Source: Theocolax elegans
Taxonomy: Eukaryota; Arthropoda; Insecta; Hymenoptera; Cerocephalidae
Reading direction: 5' to 3'
Assembly (NCBI GenBank): GCA_026168455.1
Contig: CM047426.1
Span: forward strand, 79,883,986 to 79,947,985
Length of the DNA: 64,000 nt
Both the position numbers and the translations under genes were made by a program. Positions 40,086 to 53,026 of the stretch are shown here, piece by piece (position 1 is the first letter of the stretch; the number at the start of each line of letters is the position of its first letter). The notes below the pieces were generated by a model that saw only the letters and a program-made list of their open reading frames with translations, did no database searches and was not told the DNA's origin.

Positions 40086-41440
40086 AGAAGCGGATATGGA
40101 GCAGTGCGGCGTCGCTGCACGCGTTTAGATGCACCGAGAGCATCTACTCGGAAGCCATTATAATAGTAATCGATAAGTAATCTGCCGTAATCGTACATGA
40201 GGGGTTAATGGGGGTGGACGTGTACCCCTTCACCGTTTTAAAATACGAGCTGCCAGCTGGCTTTGTGCCGCGAGAGCCCGCTAATAGCACGGTAATTAAA
40301 GCTTTGTTTATGTTATCCCATGGAGATTGTCCGATCGCGCGTTCTAGAGGAGAGGATAAGCTCCTTACCGAATCCCCGTCGTTTTACAACCCAGGTTATG
40401 ATTCCCTGCGTTTTGGTTCAGCGAATCCCACGTCCTTTTTATTGCGTTGGCTACCGGGACGAGCTGTTGAATCGAACGTGTGGTCATCTACTATTAAGAC
40501 CTACGATTGTTGACCACCGAAACAAACTGCTTGAATTATGGATGGAAGCTTAATTACGCTCGACTAATGAATATGGATTTTACCGTGTATCAGATATTCA
40601 CTTTTATAATGATTGGTCGAAAATTAATATTTTCGCTTATTCCCTACTCTAGGTGAATAATGCATTTTTAATTTGTGCCATATACAATTGTGTATTATGT
40701 GCAAAATATACATTTATTATGAGCTATTGGAAATTAATAAGCGACAGTGTTGCAAAATTTGTAAATAAAATATAATTAATTACTTATTTTTTATTATATG
40801 TTAATTCTATTTCATATTATACTTTCATTTATCTACAATTATTTTGTACGTTGCTAACGTCATATTTATTTCGTTCGTTACTCGGTCTCCCAAAACTCGA
40901 AGGATTTCAATTTTTCGATAGTATCTCACGAACGAAATTTCGTGTAATAAAACGTCATACAATGAGAAATGAAGCATGCAACTTTCAATCATTCGCAAGA
41001 TTAATCATATTAAAGAAAGCTAGTTAATCAAGGTTAACATTGTTTCCGTGAAAAATACTATTCGAGATAGACGAAACAAGTCTTGTGGAATTTTTTCATT
41101 AACACGGTTTCCCCATTGTGAGATAAACCCCCAGTAGAGCCACTTGGACTTGTGCCTTTGCTTTTGGGACTGGCTCCTCTCTCAGGACTTTCTCATAGTC
41201 GCGGTCGCGAGGGGCCGATTCATCATAAATTTCGTGGCGGCCAAATTCCGCGGAGGCGCAGTTCCGACGAATGAAGAGCGAATCTCGAGTGGAACGTGGA
41301 TTCGTGCCGGACGTGATTAATTTGCAGACCCGGTTGACGAGAGACGATAAAACGCATGATTGACGTAAATTCGGCGAGAAAGAGAGACGCGTGATTCGTC
41401 CGGCTTTTTATGCCGGTCCCGTATTGCTCTCTTCCCCTAC
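40086..41440. other. Non-coding: CpG-rich flanks, AT-rich centre
   Basis: CpG-rich to 40560, AT-rich to 41090, CpG-rich again with several TGACG-type half sites. No gene recognised. Confidence 0.5.
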
Positions 41441-41531
41441 GTACACACGCGCACGCGCCTTCGTGTGGATGCGCGCGCTCTCCCGCCTGTGTGTGTATGC
41501 GCGCGTGTGTGTAAACGTATGCACGTGTGTG
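41441..41531. repeat. Alternating purine-pyrimidine tract (CA/CG/TG)
   Basis: GTACACACGCGCACGCGC, then GCGCGCGC, GTGTGTGTATGCGCGCGTG and GTGTAAACGTATGCACGTGTG follow within 90 bp. The alternation with CpG/GpC is favourable for Z-DNA, and the left and right halves are partly complementary. Confidence 0.7.
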
Positions 41532-44500
41532 AAGCGAAACCTATACGTCAATTACGGACGCCGGCACTAGGGTGAATGTCTGATGAGGGGTCAGTCAGTC
41601 GGAACACCGAACTGCACTTTGACCGCCTATAAATTGTATTCTCCTCTTCTGCTCTCCCGGTGCGAGTGTGACACTAACGTCACGGGAAGAGTTCATTATC
41701 ATTTAAAAATAAGACGAGTAAGAAGACGATGACCAAGTTCGATACGTACCCATAATCGATACGCCGTAAGAAAAATTCATCCGGATGGCAATAACTTATG
41801 AGCAATAGTATATTTCGCAACTACTAATTTCAGATTTACGAATGAATAATGCACGACTCTTTGATAGGAATCTTCTGAATAGTACATGGCCCCAACTTCT
41901 ATTTTGCACATTTTATATTAAAATTGACGCTCATGCTACTGAAATACATCCCCTTTTTCTGTTCCCCTCTATCGATTTCACGTCAACCGTTTCTTTGTCT
42001 ATATACAGTGTAATTAGCTTCTTCCGACACGTTTATTTTTGCATTTCGCGTACAGTGGGATCTACCGTCAAGCAATTTTAATAACGTATAAAGGTGATGC
42101 AAGACTCGAGCAAACGAATACACACCGGACAAAGAAATCCGTCTAATTCGCGCGTCGTCGCACCGTTAATCCGTCGAGTCAATTTTGAAGCTGAGGGCAA
42201 AGCCGCGAAACGAACGTGTCGCGGCTAATCCGCGGTCACGGAAAAACCGGGGTTCAACCTCCAAGCTTTGTGGAATAAAACTTGTCGAGTCTACAATTCC
42301 ATTCGACCATTATTATGGTTCTGTGTCTTATGTTATTGTTTCAGGATTACGCTAAACCTTTCAATTCTTTTTAACAAGCTTTCGCTCAAATTAAACTCTA
42401 AACTTTTGTATATAACTTAAATTACTAATTATTCTCCTCTGAATATAAATAACTTACCTAATCGTCGATTACTTGTTACTTAATCAACTAATAATCAAGG
42501 TTGATAACAATTTCGCAAAGACGATGTATCATCATTTAATCTAAACCATATTTGAGCAATATCAAACTAGGATTGATAAAATTGATTTATTAAAACATGA
42601 ATATTCGCTAAATAATGAATTACGAAAAAACAAGCAGCACATCGTTAACCCGAACTTTAGAATGGTAGTGAGATGAAAAGAAAAATGGAAGCCAGATGAA
42701 AGGATAAAGGTAAGTCTCATAAAATGCTAGTAACTTTTTTATTTTACAACGTCAGTCGCTATCTAGCGGGCTTGTCTAACCAGTGCACTAGTACGTTGGT
42801 AACCCATCCCCGACCTCCGTCATCTTGGTGCCGGCGACTAGCTCGACTTGTACTACTTCAACCCGCGGTAGTTTATGCCAATGAACTTGGAAAGTACGTA
42901 GAACGTCTTCCATATTGGAAAACACTAAGACGCTCCGACGATCCCTCAGAGTGATTATACATGGAAGAAAGTTTGCAGACAAAAAGGTAAAAAAAATAGA
43001 AACGCCTAACGGAAATTTATTCCTGACTCGACATGAGCTTGCACGGAATAGATTTTTATTCCGTGTTATAGATGCGATTCTAAATTCTATGTACAAATTT
43101 GTTACTTTTTCTTTAAATTATCAATTTATATTGCATTTTAGTAACATTCTATTTATAATTGTGTTTATTAATTATACAAATTTCTAGAAAATCGTTGAAT
43201 TTCGTTCTGTAAATCAAACTTCGTGACGCAATCTAAAATGAAAATTTTGTCTTAAAGATATTTTGATTGAAATCATGTAGGTAGAAACTTGCTAATTAGG
43301 TAAATTAAGTGTCTATTGTTTTGAAAAGTTATATATGTTAAGGTAACATCATTAAAGATCGAACCGAGACGAAATTTGAGAAATAATTAATATCAAAAAG
43401 TTTTTCAAGATTCCAAGATTTATATCAATAAATGATAGTAGAGTTAGCTTTATAGTTGATCAAACATTTACTTCATTACTTATTTACATGAAATTGCTCA
43501 ACTTACATGTAGATAGATCAAACACTAAGTTACATAAATAAACACTAACCTCAATGCGGTAAATCTCATTTAATACCTATGCTTGAGTAGCCTCAACGAA
43601 ATTAAACGAGAAAAGTTCATCCACTAAAGAAAAAGAAAAGTGTTTTTTATCCTAGGATGCTCATAACCATGTACCATAAGAGTGTAAATTTTTGCCTGGG
43701 GAAATCTTTCATCAGTAAAATATATGTGCGAATATACGAGTGTACATACCCACACACACATACGCACATACACACCTATACCTACACATTTATATATATT
43801 AAACAGTCAAGGGGTCGAGCAATGTAAATCATACAAAGTTTTCATTTAGGGAGCAGGCGAAGAAAGTCAAAAAGAGAGGGTTATACGAGAAAGAAGAAAA
43901 TAGAAGGAGACGTACAATGTTCCAGTTGGTCGAATACCTCGAGTCACTTTATCTGCGAGTTGGCAGCCGAGACGTTTGCAACTACGTATATAGGGGGAGG
44001 ATTAGGCGGCGGGTGCGCGGACTTAAGAAGAGAGCTAGAAAAGCACCTGCTCGTGTGTCTTTTCTCTCATTCAAGCTCCATCTCAATTTTCACACTGTAA
44101 AACGTAGGTGCACCAAGAATTTATTCGCGGACCCGAAGGACGCGTTGAATTAAATCACGACGGGTGCAAACCGTTTTAATTTTGAGGAATCACTTTTCGC
44201 ACAGGGCGTAATAAAATCAACTGTCTCCGAGGAATGCGATTTTCTCAGTTAATACGTGGCACGCCTATTTCTGCTCCACCTAGATAGATGATCCACCCAG
44301 ACGATTCTTTCTTTCTCCAGGCATTTCATAACCAAACACAAAAAATATTTTTCTTTTTCTTTTTTTTGTTCTTTAATGAAATCTTTTAGTAGGAAGATAT
44401 CGATCGACAAATGATTACACGTAAGCTTCAAACAATCGTTCCATGTGTAAAGGCGAAGAAGGGAAATGGACGAAAAAATAATATCTGATTTTTTAAATAC

Positions 44501-46680
44501 TTATCCTATCAAAACTTTACGATACTGAATTTAAATCAAGAACTAAATGTTTATTTAAATAAAAACGTATACCAATAAAGTCACTAAAAAAGTAAGTTTC
44601 AAGTGCTTGGCTTGTGGCGCAATTATATTTTTTGCGTGCTTTATGTGGTGATGCCCATTCTGTCAATTATTGATAAAAGAGCGAGCGATACCCGCCAGGG
44701 CTGGGGAAAACGTCACTGCTGGACAGGCTGTTGCTACAGTCAGAGAGGAACGGTGAGGGGAAAGGGCGAGCGGAATGTAAATTATTGGTCTCTCGACCCC
44801 CGCGATAAATAACTATCAACATCGTGCAAATGTAACTGAACGAAGCGTTGGCGGGAGGTGCGCGGAAATTAAAAGAGACACCCAGGTCCGGCTTCGTCCT
44901 TTTAATGGTGGGTAATATTTTTATCTTGGATTTGTTTCGCGGCAAAAAGGTTTGTTGACGTTACAAATTACTTTGCAAACCTGAATTAACTATTTTTTTT
45001 GTGCAACATACTTTTGTTTCCTAACATCTTTATTGCTTTGAAACAAACATCCATGTACACGTACAATTAACATTTGTTCCTAGTTTGACTCGAATATATT
45101 ATTTTACTTTTATTGCATTAAAAATGTAGAATAGCGTCAAGTTGCTCTAACGAAAAGTTACAAGTTTATCATGATATTGCCTTGCAATAATGATCAAAAA
45201 GTTTGTTTGATTTGCTAAATAAATCATTCAGTGGTTGCTCAAGGTAAATTCTTTTTCATTTTCTAAGTAAAAGTTTTACTTCCTCGAAATGCAAAATTGA
45301 AAGTTAAGAATGTCTTGCCTGCACGAAAAAAAGCTTATGCTGAGAATTAAGCTCACGGTAGCAGTTTACATTTCGAGCCGCGGCACTCGTAAACGCTTTT
45401 ATAGCAGAAACGCTCATAATTTAAAGCGCGTATCGTAAAAATTGCTCCATTAATTGCTAAAAGTACTTAACCCCATACACCTCGCTTTGAAATATCAATT
45501 TGCTTCTGTACATAAAACGTGTAAAAACTATAATAACAAAAATATCTACCGCCATGTAAATTTTAAATAAAAAATATTTTCAAAATTCGTATATGAAGTA
45601 ATTTTTTTGGTATTTTATTTTGTTCAAAAGTTGAAATTAATCAATAAATCTCTATAGTTAATATAATAGTTCTCAAGTTATACATACATTTTATTTCGTT
45701 GCAGAAAATTTATTATATCTAACGATTAATGCGTTTTAACTGTTAGACGTCTTTTGAAATAAAGTTGCGTATAATTTATAAAAGCTAGGAGGAGATGGAA
45801 ATTAATTATGACTTTTAACTAAAGCATACAGTGAATGTATCTGCGATGAATATAAAATTAGTAAATATCTTCAAGAAATTTCTCATTATGAATTGGAAAA
45901 ATGTACTTTTTTAAAGATGACTTTAAAATTTAATTACAACTGTTGGATAAATTATTTTTTAGAATACCAAGTTTACCTTTTTTAAATTCAAGGGTTTAAA
46001 ATAGTTGAATTAGTATTGTACAATAATTTTAATCTTCTCTTCCCTAAAAAAAGCTTGCAAGTAAAGCTTCGTTTCCGATTAGTCGACGCCATATTATAAG
46101 TAGGTATTCATTTTTGTTTCAATATATAATGCACAGGCTTGAATTCGAGCTTAAATTCTATTATTCGGTTAAAAGTTAGCGCTATATGAATGTAACAACA
46201 ATCAAACCAAGCTACGCACAAGTAATTTACGGAAAAGAGAAAAAATTTTACAGTGTATGTAGAACGCTGTACATGCAGAGCATGTTTATTTTATTTACCT
46301 GATTGCTACGGTCAAGTATTTAAATAACTCCTAATTAATATTTCTTCGAATTTTGAAAATTCCTTCATACAAGAGTAATTATAAATGTATGAAATCGCTG
46401 TATTTATTTAATAATTTTAAAAGTTGAAAATTAATCTGTAAATGTATATACTGTAAAATTATCATGTAAAATACAGTAACAAAAAGTCTTTACAATGATT
46501 GTATACATCTGTGAACCCTAAGTAACTCCAGAGTATTAAACATTTTACCACACATCTTACCAATACAAAGCTCATACCCTCGATATTTCACGAAAGAATC
46601 AAAATATTTTTCATTTCTTCGCGCACGCGCGGATACAGGGAAATTTAAATTAATTTACGAGACGCGAGAGCGCGCTGCGT
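41532..46680. other. Non-coding: mixed, then long AT-rich stretch
   Basis: GACCGCCTATAAATTG at 41621-41636 is TATA-like. A perfect AAAG|GTAAGT donor at 42710 is preceded by stop-containing sequence. 42.72-42.96 kb is CpG-rich, with open frames on both strands but no known domain. 44.94-46.62 kb is the longest featureless AT-rich run. Confidence 0.5.
43743..43790. repeat. CA-rich degenerate microsatellite
   Basis: CATACCCACACACACATACGC and further CACA/CCTA units, diverged. Confidence 0.75.
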
Positions 46681-46692
46681 TAATGCGCATTA
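46681..46692. repeat. 12-bp perfect palindrome TAATGCGCATTA
   Basis: A perfect palindrome in a CpG-rich context, extended by GCG on both sides with a one-base offset, 130 bp before the long CT microsatellite. It could be a dimeric protein-binding site or chance. Confidence 0.4.
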
Positions 46693-46815
46693 CGCGTGCA
46701 TAAACATGCGAGGCACGTTCGTTTATCATTACCGCTGCAAACTCGCAACTGAATAACTTTCTCGTTTCGCGACCGGCGGATGTAACTCTCTTTTTTTTCG
46801 TTGTCGTCCCTACCC

Positions 46816-46819
<4 letters not shown>

Positions 46820-46890
<71 letters not shown>
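46820..46890. repeat. Long pure (CT)n microsatellite
   Basis: About 31 uninterrupted CT units to 46882, then GTCTCTC. This is the longest pure dinucleotide array in the window. Confidence 0.97.
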
Positions 46891-46891
<1 letters not shown>

Positions 46892-47097
46892 CTATTTTTG
46901 CCGCACACGCGCGATATTCGCTCAAAATATGTTTCACGTTTAATGTCAAATATATGGGCGGACTTTATGGACGGCGGCTGCAATGCTTTTCGCGGGCGCG
47001 TATTAAAAAAGGGGAAAAGTCGGTGCTCACGACGCCGACGAATATAAATAAAGAGGAAAATGCGAAAAAGACAAGAGGAGGGGAGGCACGAAGGATG

Positions 47098-47138
47098 GAA
47101 AGGGAGAGAGGGAGAGAGGCAGAGAGACAGAGAGAAAG
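47098..47138. repeat. Imperfect (GA)n tract
   Basis: GAGAGAGG/CAGAGAGA units, complementary to the CT array about 210 bp to the left. Confidence 0.85.
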
Positions 47139-50100
47139 GTTACTCCCATGTAAATTCCAATATAATGTGTAAAACGCATATTTTCTTCTTCATGTAACCA
47201 AGGATTTTTATTCCGAGGCTAGTTTTTCTTTTCGAGCTGTTGCATTGCGAGAAATTGTGTGATTATTCGTAACGGGTATTTCTGTGAATTTTGAGTTAAC
47301 AAAGCGTTTGTGATTTTAGGCGAATTACTGGATATACGCGGTTTATTTGCATGGCAATAAATTTTTTTAAGATTGATGGATTTAAATAAATTGTTCTAAT
47401 TTATGTAATCAGCTATGATATTTATTTCCAAGGTGAATTGATAGCAGAGTTGCATACAATAAGATAAAAAAATATTAAGAAATTTTAAAATATTAACATA
47501 CAATTCTGTGTTATATATAACTAATGGAAAAGTTTATAAAAAAATCTGTAAATTGTCATTCAATTAGCTTGTTTGTTGATGATTACAGTTGATAGAGAAG
47601 TAATGCAAAGCGAAATAAGCAAGCGTTTTACAGCATGAAAATAACGTACAATGGACAATTACATTAATGTTTCATTTCAGTCCACATTCCCGGACATTTC
47701 ATTGCATTCGCAAAATTTACGTGCACTTAACTTTTAATATTACTTTCGTTTATGAAAGCTTTTTATGAAAAACGCAACACAATATGCCGGGTAATCTAAA
47801 AATGAGCAAATTAATCAGATACATTTTTTCTAAATATTTTGAAGCCTAATTATTCTCTCGTACTTTCATGAATGCAAATTGGTTCTAATTATACATTCGT
47901 AAAATAACATTATTCTAGTGCAATTCCATGGCGAAATCGTGTAAGTCAAAATAAAAGTTGAACATCTATATTTTTTTTATTTCGTTCATATCGGGTGAAA
48001 GAGAGAATGTTAGACATGCGAGAATCAGAAGTGAGCTTTGTGACACGTGATTCGAAGTTGTTCGTCCGTAAACGTCACTAGGGGTTAAGCTTCATGCCGT
48101 TAAATCCAAGAGGGGAAGAGTTCGCTGATAATTTCGACGTATATTCTTTTCACCCTCTGATACATACTATATTTTCGTCGATACGTGAGCACCGAAACTA
48201 TATGATTACGCCAAAACTAAGATACAATTACCGTTTTCAATGTTTGTTTTGGTAGCACCTTTAATACACGAAAATCGAGAAATATTCATCCAAAATTTTT
48301 TCAATAATTTATAAATTTTATAAAATTAACAAAAACAGAAAGAACAAATATAATATTATATATGTGATAAAAAATTTTTTTCTTAAAGTAATAAATATTT
48401 CCTTGCAATGTCAATTCCCAATAAATAATGCATTTGAATATATTTTCACGATTTTCGCGCTATTAAGGCTCTAAAAATAGGGACTAAAGTAGTTCTTTTG
48501 CGTCCACTTTGGATGTTTAGCGGATAAAAAGTTTCTATAAATACACGTACTTTTGCACCCGTGGCGAAGCTTTACATTTTTGTTGATTCATACATGAATA
48601 CACACGCATTCGCAATACTTTGGCAAAATAAATTTATTAGTTACAGCGCGACAATTGGAAAGTTTATAGATTTTTAAACCCCTCAAAACTGAACATTCGT
48701 GCATTTGTTATAAAATATATGGTGTGCACCAAGGGCTAACTGGGCTTTTTTTTCCTCGTGTGTTTATAGTACTGTGTTTCGGCGAACCTTTGCCTGTAAC
48801 TCGTACTGTAAATCCATATTCGGCCTAAAAAAATCCAACCAGTCTACACTCTTAGCTCACAATGTACTATAACATTTGGTAACGCAAACTTGACTATTTA
48901 AATGACATTTAAATCAACCACACATTTTGCAATTAAAATTAATTAAACCTCATGAAATTCAAGGAAATGAAACTACTTAATAAAATTAGCAAATTTAATA
49001 GGTAGGAAATCGTGTAAAAAATAAAGATATTTTAATGACTTAAATCGGCGAGTATACAAAGACGAAAGCAAAGAAAGAGCTCGATACGTCAACAACGAAA
49101 ACAAACGAACATCAGAGAAAATCACGTCACCGTTCACAGCTTATACGAATTCATAGTCCGAGCTCTCGAAATCACTCCGACAGTCAAATTAGGATTACGT
49201 CGCGTCATAATTAATCGACTGAAATTCCCGCTATACATCATTTTCATTAGGGAGTTAGCGCAAAGCTTGGGCCGCCGCGGTTGGATTTAACCGCGCGAGC
49301 GCGCGAATTATTGAGTAACGTTGCCGCCGCGCAAGAGCTCTCTCCAAAATCGCCTCCCATCGCGATAAAAGTCACGATTACTCGCGCACGAACGGCCTAA
49401 ATTTTTTAGAATGTTCGATCCCGTATGGAAAATAAATTGGCGTCGAGGAGAAAGATTGTAGGGTTATGCTCTGATGACTTTTTTTTAACCTTTTATTGCC
49501 TAAGGCTCCTAGGTGATGGATAAAACTTTTAAAAGAATTTGGCAATACATTTTTTCTATATTTCTGACTCACTTATGGAATGAATAATATATTGTCGAGT
49601 AAAAAATAATTTTCCTATAAACTGATTCAATTATTTCTCGAAAGTAAATTTAAAAATTATTTATTCTCCTATTAGTTCCTCGTAGATACAATTATTGTAG
49701 TAATTAAAAATATATTTTTGTTAATTTTTCGTCTTAATGACTAATAATTATAAAATACTTACATTTTTCGCAGCGGATGATCCACTTTACAGATGATTAT
49801 TAACCTTTAGTAACTGAATGGAATATTTTAAATTTTTACGAAAAATTAAATGTTTGCGTTGTTACTATAATGCACTGGCAAAAATTAAATTGTATACTTA
49901 TAGTATTGTTCATAGCATGCTATGCACATACTTGCACGGATATGATTTTTTAATAGGGTTTCCCATAAAAATGAAAAACAATAAATACAATATTGAAACC
50001 GTAAGTACAAAAATTTTATAAATAATTGTTTGAAAATAGTATTTTATGAAATCTAAAACTGTTGATGTTACTAGACGATAGAGTTCTATTAAAATATATG

Positions 50101-52701
50101 ATAAATTATACTATAAATATAATTAGTACTATATAATTTTTACCAGTGTAGATAGTTATCGAGTGCAAACGTGTACAGCAGCTTAGTTTGTCAGTACGAA
50201 ATTGATAATGCGAAAAGGTAAATATAAAAAAAAATATAAAAAAAATCGTACTCAATCGCCAAATATATGCATATGATATTGAATACACTTTTTTTTATTT
50301 ATTTTTATATTTACCCTTTTACATTACCAATTTTGCGCGGTTGTGTGTGGTGTGTGGTGTGTGGGTGTGTGTCTATGTTTGAAAAATGTATGTGTATACA
50401 CTGGATGGGCGCGATTTCGTTAAAAAAATGTGTGGTTTTCCAACAATTCGTATAGATATAGCTGCATTAAAACCTGTAAAGGAACATTAAATACAAAGTG
50501 GTCTTGAAGTTAAATAAAAAAATGTATATGTATAAAATACAGCAAATATTCAATGAAAAAAGGTATTATTCCTGCAGAAATGGGAATTATTTTTATGAAT
50601 AACTTCCAAGGCCACTTTATCAAATTCATAATACGGAAGCCTTAAATTAAACACACACGTAGAGGCGGGCTAAAAATCCTGGAATGGTTAACGGAGCGTT
50701 TGAAAATGCGAAACATATAAATACGGCACACGTACGTATTTACGTAATCCACGCTTATAAAATAAACTCGGGCGAAATTTATCGCCGCGTGTGTGGCACG
50801 CCCGCGCGCTCGCGGATAATCGCAGTAAATATACGGTTGGGCAAAGCCTTTTTACGGCCCGCACCCAACGACATACACGTGCAAAAGGAACCATCGCGCA
50901 AATTGGACTCTCACGGTGTGACAGATCTCCTTCTATCCTTAGTGTCCAATATACACCAGCGCGTTTCACACGCCGTCGATTCGTTTTTGTTAATCTTTCG
51001 CTTCTTATCAGTGTCCTTGTCGCGAGCTACGGCTGGACTAGCATCGCCGCGCGATCGTCACGAGATATCATTACGGAATCGAATTTGGTCCACCGGGTCT
51101 TTTCATTTTTATGATGCATCGGATATCATATTTTATTATTTTTTCAAACTAATTTTCGTGGTCAATTATTTTACTAAAATAATTAATCGGTAATTTCAAA
51201 AATCTATCGACATAAATAACAATTTGGGGTATTCATTGATAAATCATATTTACCTTGTTAATACTAATTAATTTATTAGTGAATTGTTAATCTTTACTTT
51301 TCAAATATTCTTTCGCTTTTCACATTCTATAGCCCGTATTTTATAAGTTATTTTAACTTTCGTAATAAGAAATGAAGCTCTCAAGAATAAATAATTAATT
51401 AAAACTTTCTTTTAAAATTGTAATAAGTATCTTTAAATAAAATTGAGAAAATCTGTGATTCCAGAAGAATTCCAGAATTTCTTTGAGTTATAGTAAATCG
51501 AAATTCCTATCATCACTTTAGGTTTAATAGGCTAAAGGATTCGTAAAATTCGAACAAAACCGTGAGCACAAATTCGTTTGTTTCGCGCCTGGTGCATCGC
51601 GGCACGAGAGAGGTGGACGACTTACGGCGAACCCGTTATTGCTCGTATCTTGGCGAGAATGCAGAGGCAGTTCATTCTTTTCCTCTTTTATTTTTTTTAT
51701 TTCTTTTCCGAACACGGGACTAGCGAAATTTTCATTTAGTTCAGCACGTAAGAGAAAAAGAGGATATTTCTTTCAAAAGTTAAATGAAATTTTGAAAAGA
51801 ACAACCTTCGTATGCATATGAAAATTCTTAAAAAATTCAATTGTTTAAACTTTTTTACGTTATATAGGTATACTCGCAAAAGTCTTAGATTTACACTATT
51901 GTGTCAAATTATTAATTATTTCTATTTGTTGTTATGCATATTTGATATTAGAAGTATTTCCTTTAATATGCCACTTATTAAATTTCGTAGATAAAAATTT
52001 TAAAGATACGAATACCTTTGTAAATTAAAACTATATAAATTGCAAATTAATTAACATATATCGTATCTATCGATTAATCGAGTGGTAAATATTGTACGAG
52101 TCAACCGCATCATCTTACTAACTTTGAACTAGCTGGTCAATATTCTTGAAAATTTCTTCCCAGTGTTTATTCAAATTGTGGTTTGATCATTGTATAATAT
52201 TTGAAAATAATTTATACATATTCCAAGAAAACTTTATAATTATTATGTAAGAAATATGACAAATAAATCTAACTAATAAATTGAAATACGCAGATTTCTG
52301 AATATAAATAAAACGTGTACTTGTTAAATAGGTCAACTTTTTCCAACGAAAAGAAAAATCCACGTATCCCCGACGTAAATCATATTCTTCGCTTATATCC
52401 ATGGTAGAAAATTCCGCATCCGGTCGAAACAGAATACACATATAAGCACGAGGCTTGGCTTTCAGATTCTCGCGATCCATTAGCGGTGCTTCGGCCTACG
52501 TGAGAGAAGAGCTTTTAAGAGGATGTACCGTTGAAATTTTAAATCATTGAATTTTTAATGGAAAACATTTTTAAAATTTCTTTTGTCATCAAATTTTATA
52601 ATAAAATGTATACTAATTTGTATTAAACGAGTATACATTATCCACACCCCGGTAGAAATCACAATCGTTTGTTAGGCAATTATTAACTAATTTTGACAAA
52701 G
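47139..52701. other. Non-coding: mostly AT-rich
   Basis: CpG-rich patches at 49.03-49.40, 50.64-51.12 and 51.54-51.70 kb. The longest frame of the window (50684-51193, 169 codons) lies in the second patch and shows no motif, signal peptide or splice context; a 107-codon plus frame and a 93-codon minus frame overlap it, as expected of CpG-rich chance ORFs. Confidence 0.5.
50341..50373. repeat. GT-rich microsatellite
   Basis: Repeats of TGTGTGG and GTGTGTGT over 33 bp. Confidence 0.85.
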
Positions 52702-52732
52702 TAAGCTAATTCTTAGCTATCGAATTAGCTTA
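52702..52732. repeat. Inverted repeat, perfect 11-bp stem
   Basis: TAAGCTAATTC (52702-52712) and GAATTAGCTTA (52722-52732) pair with a 9-nt loop, about 180 bp downstream (minus sense) of the 5S-like unit. Confidence 0.65.
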
Positions 52733-52908
52733 TTTCCGAATAAAAACTATATGTATTTAAATTAATAATTTCATTTAATAAGAAGTGATTATAATAATAT
52801 AAATAATTATAGTAGTTTAAAGTTCGGTAGTTAGTAGTTAGTGTGTTCCTTCGTGATGTCTCGGTGTATTGAAATATTTCATATCTTCTGCTTGCGTTGT
52901 ATAATATG

Positions 52909-53026
52909 AAAAAAGCACCTAATCGAAAAGCCGCACGAGGACGTTAACCCATCCAAATACTAGAAGTAGCAAATGCTGTTTAAGTTTCGTGTTCGGCCGA
53001 CGTGCGAACCCGCCACCGCGTTGGTT
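52909..53026 (-). ncRNA. 5S rRNA-like Pol III unit (5S-derived element or pseudogene)
   Basis: On the minus strand CGAAACTTAAACAGC (box A region), 11 nt, then CTAGTATTTGGATGGG (box C region) follows the internal control region of arthropod 5S rRNA, including the spacing between boxes. From memory, box C matches at about 14 of 16 positions. CCAACG near 53024 resembles the 5S 5' end, and a run of six T on the minus strand (52914-52909) stands where the 5S 3' end and Pol III terminator belong. The ends do not pair as 5S helix I, and the middle differs, so this is not a functional ribosomal 5S gene. A 5S-derived retroposon or a diverged Pol III RNA are the likely explanations. AT-rich sequence with TATTATAA lies just upstream. 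Confidence 0.5.

Noticed and set aside
42700..42720. Perfect AAAG|GTAAGT donor on plus strand
   Set aside because: The preceding ATG frames stop at once and no acceptor bounds an exon; treated as an isolated motif.
50684..51193. Longest ORF (169 codons, plus)
   Set aside because: It lies in a CpG-rich patch with other long frames on both strands over the same bases, and has no domain, signal peptide or splice context; it looks like a composition artefact.
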